A DNA stretch of 57,077 nucleotides from Zygnema cylindricum (lineage: Eukaryota > Streptophyta > Zygnematophyceae > Zygnematales > Zygnemataceae), in contig JBBHKE010003541.1 in NCBI GenBank assembly GCA_037447655.1, positions 10,001-67,077 of the forward strand. The letters are read 5' to 3'. The position numbers and the translations under genes are program-made. How positions within the stretch are numbered: the stretch's first letter is position 1; every line of letters starts with the position of its first letter. Below, piece after piece: positions 28,039 to 38,461 of the stretch. The notes under the pieces are model-generated. The model was not told where the DNA came from. It ran no database searches and worked only from the letters and a program-made list of their open reading frames with translations.

Positions 28039-28134
28039 CGCATTTGTTTCGATAGCGAAACAAATACCGCGCATTTGTTTCGACAGCGAAACAAATACCG
28101 CGCATTTGTTTCGATAGCGAAACAAATACCGCGC
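28039..28134. repeat. Three tandem 32-bp palindromic units in the solo LTR
   Basis: Each unit is built on the inverted repeat TTTGTTTCG-ATAG-CGAAACAAA followed by TACCGCGCA. The middle copy has ACAG in the loop. The other LTRs hold one decayed unit (24308-24345, 30965-31000). Confidence 0.9.
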
Positions 28135-28346
28135 GTCGAATTTCAGCGGCTACGATTATAGCCGGTCTTGATCGGACGGCCACGATAGGCGCCGCGATCA
28201 CGGAAAAGGCATTTTTGGCGTTTTACGGTCTTTGTCACGTCAAGTGACACGTGGCGTGATAACATTGGACTACGGGAATTCCGGAGATTACAGGAACTAA
28301 TCCTGATTTGACACGTGTCGACATTTTGGCCATGTCGTACAATGGC

Positions 28347-28385
28347 CGTACAGAAAGTACACCGGCACCTGTACTTTTCTGTACG
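28347..28385. promoter_or_regulatory. GTAC-containing inverted repeat in Copia LTR U3
   Basis: CGTACAGAAAGTACA and TGTACTTTTCTGTACG are complementary arms with an 8-base loop. Equivalent arms occur at about 24560-24595, 31218-31252 and 55344-55380. GTAC is the core bound by plant SBP-box factors (known for the family); binding here is inference. Confidence 0.5.
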
Positions 28386-28950
28386 ACACAGTTATTTGAT
28401 TGGTGCCGTACTTCAGTAGATAGAGTTTTAGAGAGGGAATAGGACTTAGAAAATTTTGGGTAGGCAGCTGCCTCTCCCAGAGAGCACCCTGTATAAATGG
28501 CAAACTTTGGCCAGCCATAACTATCAATTTACTTGACCATTTTCAGTGATTCTTTTTGCTGCGGACTCAGGGGAGTCTAGGCTACACAGGGGTGTAGTCG
28601 GTCAGAGTTTTTGTCTGCCAGGGTGGCTGTATTTCTAAGGTAAAGTCAAAGTGGGTGAATGTGTCCAAATCTCATATTCTAACTTTGCATTCTGTGGTGG
28701 AACTGAGCACACAGAAAGTGTTATTTCACAGGGGTGAATCTATATTGGGGTTCTGACTGTCAAGGGGTCAGTCACTTGGGTTTATATTAACTTGGAGTCG
28801 GCACTATCTAGATTAGCTTCTTTTGGATCTGCATACTCTGAGGGCCAATGGAGGTCTCAGAGTTTCAGCAAAAGACTACAAGAAAAACAGGTTAATAACA
28901 AGGTAACTTAACTATCTCATCAAGATGAACCTCAAACTTATAGAGAGGCG

Positions 28951-30516
28951 ATGACTTGTCCAGAAAGAAACCGGTGGAAGACAACCATCAATGAGGAGAT
29001 GGCCTCAATTATGGCAGCTGATACTTGGGAGCTAGTGGATTGTCTACCTAACCGAAAACCAATTGGTTGTAAGTGGGTTTTCAAATTAAACTTGAACCCA
29101 TATAACACAACGGAGCACTACAAGGCTCGATTAGTGGCAAAGGGATTTACACAAAAGGAGGGAATTGACTACGAGGAAACCTTTTCCCTAGTGGTCAGAT
29201 TTCCCTCCGTCCGCATACTTCTCAGCCTGGCAGCAGCAGAAGACATGGAAGTGCACCAGATGGACATCAAGACAGCCTTTTTTTGCAGGGAGAATTGGAA
29301 GAGGAGATCTTCATGCGACAACCCGAAGGGTTTGTGGAGGAACGAGAGGAGAGTAAGGTATGCCGACTGATTAAATCTCTTTATGGTTTGAAACAAGCGG
29401 CTCGACAGTAGAATAAGAAGCTTGATGAGTTTCTTACCGGTCTGGGATATATCTGGATCAGCTCTGATCACTCAATCTATGTTTTCGAAGATGAGGAAGG
29501 TTTTATATTTATTGCAATTTATGTTGATGATTTGCTTGTTTTAAGTAAATCAATGGAAAAAATTAATAAACTGAAAACCGATCTTAAGGGGAGATTTGAA
29601 ATGAAGGATATGGGGGAAGCAAAATGTATTTTGGGAATTCAAGTAGAGAGAGACCGAAAAAGAAAAATTATAAGATTGACTCAAAAGAAGGCAATAGGGA
29701 ACATGTTTGAAAAATTTTAAATGGATAAAGCTAATAGTTGTACAACTCCAATGGAGTTGAAGAAGGGAAGTGAGGGGAGTGAGGAAGAAGGAGTCATAGT
29801 CTTTGACGAAGAATTATCTCGTGAAGAACAGAAGTTCATGCAGACTATTCCTTACAGACAAGTAGTGGGAAGTCTAATCTATTTTATAAATTGTACCCGG
29901 CCGGATTTAGCTGCAGCTGTAGGAGTGCTGAGTAGAAGTCTAAATGCTCCCACTAAGAGGGATTGGGAGGCAGCTAAAAGAGTCCTTAGATATTTGATTG
30001 GAACTAGGGATCTATGGTTGCATTTAGGTGGGGAGAATACTGACATCACTACTTGGAGTGATGCTAGTTATGATGATGCTCCGATGAGGAGATGCACTTC
30101 TGGATATTTATTATATGTGGGTGATGGGGCTTGTTGTTGGAGTAGCAAACAGCAAAAAGTTATTCCTCAGTCCACCATAGAGGCTGAGTATATGGCCTCT
30201 TGCTCTGGCTGTAAAAGAATTGATGTGGGTCAAGTCTTTGCTTGGTGAGCTTAGTCACCTTAAGAGTGGTGTGAAGCAATTTTTTTGTGATAATCAGGCA
30301 GCAATCGCTATTTCTGCCAATCCTAAACATCATTCTAAATCCAAACACATGGACATTATACTCAGCTTTGTTAGAGAGAAAGTAGAAAACAAAATAATCA
30401 GTTTAGAGTATCGACCAGATAGTGAGATGGTAGCAGATATGATGACAAAACCTGTGCCTTCCCCTAAGCTAATTTTCTGCAGGGAGAAGTGTGGTCTGAA
30501 ATTAAAGATTGACTAG
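28951..30516 (+). pseudogene. Copia-1 reverse transcriptase and RNase H
   Basis: RT: KWVFKLNLNPYNTTEHYKAR, LVAKGFTQKEGIDYEETF, EVHQMDIKTAFF, SLYGLKQAARQ then a stop, and IYVDDLLVLSKS (catalytic YVDD near 29520). RNase H: RPDLAAAVGVLSR, WSDASYDDAPMRRCTSG, QSTIEAEYMASC, and in another frame FFCDNQAAIAISANPKHHSK and MVADMMTKPVP. Frame breaks at 29280-29290, 29410 (stop), 29720 (stop) and 30230. The polypurine tract AAATAAGGGGAG abuts the right LTR at 30530. Confidence 0.92.
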
Positions 30517-30529
30517 AAAATAAGGGGAG

Positions 30530-31589
30530 TTTAGAAATTAATGGTCCATTTAAAGTATTTTCTAGATCTAAATAGAAATATAGAAATAAGCTGAGGCAGT
30601 CTATCTCTAACTTCTCTCTCCAACTCTCAAACTTGTCGCAGTCACTGAGAAATTGGAGAGGGAGCTACAGCCATGGCTACCTAGGCTATCCAAAGGTTTA
30701 GGGGAAATATATATTAGTTAGGGGTTTATTTACTAAAAGGTAAGTGCTGGCCACAGGATTTGATCCTGGTACGTACCACACGGTAGACAGCCGGTAGCCG
30801 GTAGCCGGTAGCCTTAGCCGTTAAGTCTTTAACTAGTGTTACGTACTATATGGTTTGATATTTAATTAACATTATCAGGTATGATAATTCATTTAACTGT
30901 AACTTTTTACGGGATACATAGATCCAGTAATGTAACAGTACGGATTATGGTACGGATAAGAAACCAATACCGCGCATTTATTTCTTTACTGAAACAAATA
31001 CCGCGCATGTATTTATTACGACTACGATTAAATGTGAATTTAATCGGACGGCCGGAATTAACGCCGAGATCGCAGAAGAGGATTTCAGCGGTTTGTGGTC
31101 ATCGCCACATCGGATGGCACGTGGCAGAATGACATTCGATCGTGGCATCTCCAAAGATTAAGGGAGCGAATCCGGACATACCACGTGTCGACATTTAGGC
31201 CATGTCGTACAATGGCCGTACATAAAGTACACCGGCAGCTGTACTTTTGTGTACGAAACTAAAATCCGATTGGCTCCGTACATCAGTAGATAGAGTATGT
31301 GAGAGAGATAGGACTTAGAAAAATTAGAATATAGGACCCTCTCTCCTAGAGAGCTTCTGTACAAAAGGTCAACTTTGACCCTCCATAACTTACTGCTCAG
31401 TGGAGCAAATTCAGAGATTCTTTGTGCTATCGACTCAGGGGAGTCTTGCCTTCATAGGGGTGAAGTTTGTCAAAGTTATTGTCTGCTAGGGTGGCAGTTA
31501 TTTTTGTTGAAACACAAAGGGGTCAGGGTTATCCTAGAGGCTTCTTGGAAGCTGTCCACTCTGAGGACTTATGGAGGTCTCAGAGTTCA
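30530..31589 (+). repeat. Copia-1 3' LTR (1060 bp)
   Basis: Pairs with the split 5' LTR. Its first bases read TTTAGAAATTAATGG against TGTAGAAATTAATGG on the left. It ends GAGTTCA before the ACTCT target duplication. Confidence 0.93.
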
Positions 31590-31594
31590 ACTCT

Positions 31595-33311
31595 CCCTAC
31601 CCTTTTTCTCTTGCTCTCTTCTTCCTATCTTCTCTCTCTCCCTCTTTCTGTCTCATATCCTTTCTCTGCTTTTCTTTCAGACTGGTTTTTTTCCTATTTT
31701 ACTCTCATTTTCGTTTTGTGTCCCTCTTTATTCGTCTTTTTTTTCACTTAATATTTTTCAAGCCCATCTACCCTGTACTAATCTGTTATATATTTTTTTT
31801 TTATGTTTTATGAACTTTCATCGATGATGAGGGTATATCTGACGGCCTGTTGTATTGGAGAGCACCCCACAAAAACATACGATATAGGGAAGAATAAAAT
31901 ATTATGTAGAAGGTATTGGACCATACGAAAGCGCATGGAGTATACCCTCAGGAGCTTTCCATGGATCTATATTTGTTATCACGGATGGTGGATACTTATT
32001 TAGTGTGTATAAAATATGAAGGGTTTTAAAATCATTTTTAGAGGATTTCCCAGTTACAAGAAGAAACGTTAATAATTCAGTAGTACTTAGAGCTTTGTTG
32101 ACTACTGCTGATTAATAGGCCTTAGTTAATTTTTTGTTTTAGTTTAACGTTGACACAGAGTTTATCATGTAATATAAAATTTATGTACTTCTTTTCCCAT
32201 TGTTTTTAATGAATGATCTTATTTCTGTCAACTTTTTATATATTTTGTATTCATTTTGTGTTTTTCTAATTGCTTTCATGTTGTTTCGCTGATATTATCG
32301 CATTTAAATATATTTCATGTACTTTGCATTTTTTCGTTTGTGAATCATGTGTATATGCTCCAAATATGATTTTTTTTTATTTTACTTCACACCACATATT
32401 TTTCTTGATCTTTGCTTTTCCTACCCGGAATACTTTGGTTTCATTTTCACTACTGTATCAATGGTTTCAGTCTAGTCAAAATGAGTTTTTTGATATAGGA
32501 TTAAGGTTGTTATTTGATCACAATATAATAATATCCATGTAATTTGAAAACTTAAACTTTCTGAATCAGCGACGAAACAACCTCGGCGCTGAAAGGTTTC
32601 AACAAAGGCTTCCATGATTGAATTCAGCGAAAGAAAACTGTGCTTTGTCGGAGATGGTGAGAACATTGTTTTGTCCCTGAATTTCCTTCTAGCGACAAAA
32701 CATACTTTATTTTCTCAGATATGATGATGAAGTTGTTTCGACGTTGAATTCCATTTAGCGACAACATAGCCTCTATTTTGTCAGATATGATAATCAAGTT
32801 TTTTCGCCGCTAAATTACTGTCATGGGACGACAAATTATCGTTGCTCCAAGAGCAACCATTACTCAGTGCAATAATATGCTGTTTATGAAAATAACAACT
32901 TGTCAATTTTCGAGAAGGATGATCAACAGACGAGGAAGCATAGTCGTTGCTGATTAGGGTAGGATGTAAATTGCAACAAAATATATAATTCCATAATACA
33001 AGCACACTGGAATTTTCTACACCACATTAACAATATTTGAAGGTAAATACATAAGAATTTTGTAAAATATATCAAATTCCACAACATTCAAGAGTTTTTA
33101 ACTTCATAATAAACAAAATCATAATTTCCCATATGAAAAACAATACAAACATACGAAATCAGCTCTATCCTATGAAGTCAAATAATACTGGACTCCATGA
33201 ACTGGCTACATTAATCTAGCACCAATTTAACGCTATTCCCTCTCTTTAATTAAACTACCATTCCCAAACTAATATATATATAAAAAAACAATACGCAATC
33301 ATGTAATATGT
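31595..33311. other. Unassigned AT-rich DNA
   Basis: A CT-rich stretch at 31595-31760 is followed by AT-rich DNA. No gene motif found. At 32690-32850 a degenerate ~70-base unit (TTTTCTCAGATATGATGATG, then TTAGCGACAA) is repeated about twice. Frames at 31803-32003 and 32270-32542 have no recognisable domain. Confidence 0.5.
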
Positions 33312-34862
33312 TTAAAACTCGTTGGCGCTCATCCCTCCCTCATTGAAAATGTTGTCTTGTTGACTGTCGCCATCTTCAATATTTTGGAGGAATTCCTTTG
33401 CCCTCGGGCAAGGAGGTTCCACAACTTCGCCTTCGAAGTGGTTGCGATATTTGTTGATTTTGCCTTGCAGTTGTTGTGTGAGCATGTCTTCTTCCCACTT
33501 TACGTCGCGTAGAGACAAGCCACATTGAATCATGGCTTTTCTTGAATAACTCATTCCGTTTTTGTCTCTCATCGCATTGACCTCTCGGATGGAGTCCCTC
33601 GCCAATTTAAAAAAAAAACTCTTTACCGGGTCCAACCAATTTACCGGACCATCAACGGCTAGAAGGTTTAGCCCATTGACCGTTCTCAATTCCTTTCGCC
33701 TTCCAACTGTCCCAAATGGGACTCCACACGTCCTTGATTTTGGAAATCACGAAGGAGTCAGCCGGTTGAACAAGATGCGCTGCATTAGGTGGAAAATTGT
33801 GTAACACGGTGTTTTTGGCCTCTAGAACTCGCTCCAACTCATCTGACATATTGTGACCACCGCAATTGTCCAGGAAGATAATTTTTTGATGTCTATCTTG
33901 ATCCCCTTGGTAAGACCTTGCCTCTTCGACCCATTGTGGGAATACTGTTTTATCATTCCATCCCTTTGGACCAGTCTGGTAACAAACACCTGAAAAGATA
34001 TATAATAGACAAAAAAAGGAAAAAAAATAACATTTTTTAATGCTTGCTTACATATGCATTAGAGGGAAAGTAAGCTATGTGTACCTTAGAAAGCTTACCT
34101 TCAGTGACTACAACAAGTATGGAAGCTAGAGAGCGGAGGTGGAGGCAGGCTGTCCGTCCTTTTACCTTTTATAAAAACATATTTAAACCTAGAAAATACT
34201 ATAAAAATCTATAAATTTCAACAAAGGTAAGGGATATAGATAAAAAAATGAAACACAAAAACATGGTTGGAGAGAAATAGATAAACCTCCATCAAAGTCA
34301 AAAAGACATCAAAAATAAAGTGAAAACATTAAATGAGGGAGCAAAAACACACCCGGGACGTTGTCCAGTAAGCCTTGTATCAGGTAACTTCTTGCACGAT
34401 TTGCAAAAATTATCATTGGGTTCTCGATACGAGCGTTCACCCCTCCACTTAGTCGCACCATGAGAGTCATGGATTCGCCTCCTCCGACAACATTAGCGTA
34501 TTTCACCACTTCATCCTCTCTAAACCCCAAAATTTTTCCATTATCGGTGTTGACTATCATTTGAGTTTCGTCCATGTTTTCCATGAGGTCTTCGTTGAAA
34601 AGTCATGTTTTACATTCGCCGCCAAGCCAAAACAGTTTTAGTTATTTTTTGTATACGCTGTTAAGTAGGGAATATAACGAAAACAAAACACAAAAAAAAG
34701 GAAACGTCATTAAACTATATTCGTAATGAAGAGTGACTCACCGGATTCAAACCCCCGCTTTAGAACGCCCATGTGGAAGGCTACGGTACGCTCAATGTAT
34801 TCCTCATTCTTGGGACTACATTGTAGTTTCCCCTTTTGTGCACGCACATTGATGTTGTAAAG
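33312..34862 (-). pseudogene. Pogo/DDE_1-like transposase, decayed, with introns
   Basis: Cut-and-paste transposase of the Tc1/mariner-pogo superfamily. Exons read on the minus strand: about 34862-34742 (YIERTVAFHMGVLKRGFESG), about 34600-34353 (ENMDETQMIVNTDNGKIL, first Asp; SGGVNARIENPMIIF), and 33989-33312 (GVCYQTGPKGWND, KIIFLDNCGGHNM with the second Asp, HNFPPNAAHLVQPADSFVIS with the third acidic position, then an acidic tail). Splice-like GT/AG edges join the last two in frame (CCGG followed by GTGTGT; TTTTCAG before GTGTTTG). The middle exon has a stop or frameshift upstream of ENMDE, near 34600. The N-terminal DNA-binding domain and terminal repeats are not identified. A domesticated gene cannot be excluded. 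Confidence 0.68.
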
Positions 34863-35034
34863 TCAAATTTACATTCATTTTGTGAAAAAAAGGGAGAGAA
34901 ATATTAAATTCACAGTTGTATAATAAATAAATATAAAAAAACAAAACATTATGGCACCCAATGTAGGCTGAGGGCTAAATCAGGATACCTTTCCTTCGAA
35001 TGAAGGCCACGAAATTGACCCTCGTCATCTCCCA

Positions 35035-35560
35035 TCAACGTCGCCTAATGCCAGCAAGCTCTTGAGTTAAATTATTAATTAAGCGACGAACCGATATCAT
35101 CGCTATTTCTTGAGCCTCCAAACGGCGATTGAGATTTTGAACTTCATTCCTCAATCGTTCTACTTCCGGTGGTGGAGGGGGCTCATCAACATGTGGGACC
35201 CTCGGAATTTCCCAAAGATACGTACGCCTCACTTGCACATTTCGGAAGTGTTGTAAAACCACACTTCAAGCATGTAAAAATTTGTTTAGCTCCGGAGTAC
35301 GAATTGCAGGACGTAGAATGGTAAAAAACCGTGGGTCCCAAGGGTGATAATGTCGGATTAATTCCGGGACATCTATTTCGAATTCAATCGGTCAATGTAT
35401 AATCCATGTGAAACGTTCCTCATTAGGCTGAATATGCCTAATGTATGGGAAATTTGACGCATGGTTGTATGATGCGATGTAAAACCATGTTGGGTGGGCG
35501 GGGACATCTGGAGGGATGTTGAGAATTTCCGGGACGGGGTTCAACCGCATCCAAAATCCA
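35035..35560 (-). pseudogene. Decayed module resembling the chromovirus extra ORF
   Basis: Minus-strand sense with two in-frame stops: NIPPDVPAHPTWFYIASYNH, IEFEIDVPELIRHYHPW, PAIRTPELNKFLHA, VVLQHFRNVQVRR, WEIPRVPHVDEPPPPPEVER, then a coiled coil (LRNEVQNLNRRLEAQE, RLINNLTQELAGIRRR). It shares order, spacing and key residues (IPxDVPxHPxW, VPxLxRxY, TPE, LQxxR, C-terminal coiled coil) with 22700-23371. No flanking LTR, RT or integrase is recognised on this strand. It could be a fragment of another element or of an unrelated host gene. Confidence 0.5.
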
Positions 35561-37315
35561 AAATCCACAAAATGATTTACCTAAGGTTATATAAACGTGG
35601 AGAATATACATGGAGAGACGCAAAAGAGGGGGGAGAGAGAGAGAGGGAAACAATTAAGCTACTATAAAACCAATTTGTATTGGATAAGTTTTGCAAATGA
35701 ATTGACAATGATGTTTTGTACTAAGTGTCATTAATGATTTTGACATAGGGCATAAAAGGCTAGGCCATAGAAAAAATGGTTAACTAGAAAATGGTTAAAG
35801 GCATAACACCTAGAAAAAAAATCATGGTCTAATGCATGTGATGGTTGTGCAACGGGAAAAATTCATAAGCTGTCATTCTCTTCACAATCACAAAAATAGC
35901 AGGGTGTTGGAACTAATCCATTCACATGTATCGGATGCAAATATGATAACATATATGGGTGGTGTGAAATATACATGGGAGCCAATTATGATAACATATA
36001 TGGGTGGTGCTAGATATATATGCTCAATTTCACAGATGAGAATACGAGGTTTACCACAATTTATTTCTTGAAAGGTAAAAATCAAATTTTGTTAAAATTG
36101 AAAGAGTATAAGGCTTGGTGTGAAAACCTGCACAAGAGGAAAAGAGTGGCACTACAATCTCATAACGGAGGTTAGTATGTTTATAATGAGTTCACATTTT
36201 TTCTAAAGTTAAATGGTATCACACACCAACTAATTGTTCTTTATTCTCTAGAGCAAAATGGTGTCACAAAAGAATGAATATGACTCTAACTGTGCTAGAA
36301 CGATGTTATCCGATATGAAAATAGATTCAAAATTCTCGGCAGGTGCTATGAATTATACAACTTAATGAAATGTGGACAGGACTCAAGCCATATGTGGGCC
36401 ACTTTAGAGTTTTTGGGAGTCAACTTTTATTCCTAGATAATGATTTGTAGAAATTGAAGTTGGAGCCAAAAAAATTATAAAGGGTTTTTTTTAGGGTATC
36501 ATTGTCACTCCAAAAGGCACACAAAGTATGGAAAAGTATGGGAGATAAAGTCTTCATAGCTTAGAGCATCATAGTAAAAGATGAAGGGGAGTGGATGTAT
36601 TTAATTTGCTTATAGATGAGAAGGAACATCGAAGTGTTGCTAATATCTTGCTGGACGACGGTCCTCTTTTTTAAAAGAAAAGTTTTGCAAATATATCTAC
36701 ACCAACTCAAAGTGACCCTTCACCAAATACAGAGTGATTCTCCTCTACTAGAAAGACGACCTACAATCCAAAGAGAATTGCCTACAACCAGCCCGAACGG
36801 ACTGCCAATCGTCCTCTACCTAAAACGGAACTTGAATCACAAGCGGAAAAAAATGTACCAAGAGGAGAAATCAACCCTCTCTTCTAGCTACATAATTTCC
36901 TAACATAGCTAGGAGAAGTGCACGGCTTAGGGCTACAGATGCAACCTTCGATCTCTCAACTCACATAGGATAGCCTCTTACAATAAAAGAAGTTTTTTTG
37001 TGTCTTCAAAGGAAGCATGGGGGAAGCTGTAAACCAAAAGATGAAGTCCATTATAGAGGTACAAACTTGTGTTGTGGTGGAACTTCCTCTAAGGAGAAAA
37101 GCTATCGGGAGTAAATGGGTGTTTAAATTGAAATTGAACCTAAGTAATACTATAGAAAGATATAAGGCTAGACTGGTTGCAAAGGGATATAATAAAAATA
37201 AAGGAATAAATTATGAAGAAACTCTTTTACCCATTGTCAGGTTTCCATCTCTCCGCATTTTATTTACCTTAGCTACTATAAAGGTTTTTGACATCCACCA
37301 GATGGATGTGAAGAG

Positions 37316-38461
37316 TGTTGTTTTTGAAATGTTAGTTTCGTACTTACGCCACATTTTGTGCTCACGCGACGGTTCGTGCGTAGATTATTACCGGAAATAA
37401 TGTGGTGGTACAAATGGAGGTTCGAATGGATTTGTGGATTGGGGGAGTAATTGTACTATTGAAATTAAAGGGATCAATTGAGTGGCTCGGAATACGTTTA
37501 CAAATGGACGGCGGATCGGGAAGCGATCCGATGTAAAATTTATGAAATGTTGAATATGTACGCCGCCAGTACGAAGCGTCTTATTTGGACAAGTGTACTT
37601 TATTTGTGAGAGGCGTATTTATTGCAAAGGACGCAAGTTTGGTACGGTTTAATTTCGGCAAGTGGTACGTGGTACATTTGGAGGGCGGACGGCGTCCGCC
37701 GATATTTCCAAAGGATTGTATTTTGATAATGTGGTATCAAGTGGACCGTACATATGTGATGTCGATTAATGACGTGGTTTCGTCCTCAAGTGACTAATCA
37801 AGTTGATACTCAGTACGCAGATTTTACGGAAGCGTCAATGTAAATATTTGGTTGAACATTGATGTGTCTTTTTGTGAATTAATTATTAGTGTAGATTTAC
37901 TCATTTTGACATACCTTGAAGTATTCGGGTATACCGACATTAATAGAGGTAGCTGGTAGATAGCATACGGCTGATATGCCTCCGTACATTCAGTAGTAAG
38001 CTCTTGTATATATTTGTACGACTTCGTCATTTTAGGACATAGGAACTTTTTGGACCAAAAACTGTTTTATGGTTATTTTTGGTAATTTTATCTGAAGATT
38101 ACTCTCAGATCTGAAATTCTGCATGTGTGTTCCTATTTATATTTTTAATATTTTCACAGATTTTCAGGTCTATTGTGTTCCTGGTCTGTGTTTTAATTCA
38201 TTGTGAAGTTAGTCTGTCTGATCAAAGTTCTGGCAGACTGCTTTTCTGCAACTTTGACTAGATGATGTGATCAATCTGTTTATTATTTTTATCTCAAACT
38301 TTGTGAGGTCATTTAATATCCTAAATAATATTTGTAAAAGTAATTTCAGCTTGTTTTGTTAATTAAGTTGAATTCTGTGTGTATCCAAAGTAGGCTGTTT
38401 TTAGGGTAGTCTGTGGTGCTTCCTAGGGTGAATCCATGGCTATAAATGGCTATGGACAACA
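37316..38461 (+). repeat. 5' LTR of the gag-only element (1146 bp)
   Basis: Identical over long stretches to 40027-41188. The Gag ATG (38436) lies 26 bases before its end. Confidence 0.92.

Larger units (their letters stand above)
27626..28867 (+). mobile_element. Copia-type solo LTR (1242 bp) inside copia-1
   Basis: Starts TGTTGATATT and ends GAGTTTCA, with an exact target-site duplication GCAAA (27621-27625 and 28868-28872). It is related to the LTR at 54328-56032. It contains TATAAAT at 28492, a T-arm-like hairpin at 27818-27860, paired G-boxes near 28247 and 28311, and a Gag-type ATG near its end. Confidence 0.93.
15570..31589 (+). mobile_element. Ty1/Copia element 1 (disrupted, with nested insertions)
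   Basis: LTRs begin TG and end CA (right LTR start mutated to TT). Target-site duplication is ACTCT (15565-15569 and 31590-31594). Domain order Gag, protease, integrase, RT, RNase H is that of Copia. Nested in it are a chromovirus inside the 5' LTR (15607-23904) and a solo LTR between integrase and RT (27626-28867). Many stops and frame breaks make it non-functional. Confidence 0.93.

Noticed and set aside
28001-28201. Minus-strand 66-codon frame with internal repeats
   Set aside because: Produced by the three 32-bp palindromic units of the LTR.
37585-37797. 70-codon frame repeated identically at 40296-40508
   Set aside because: Both copies lie at the same position in the two LTRs of the gag-only element. 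Identity reflects LTR duplication, and no domain is recognised.
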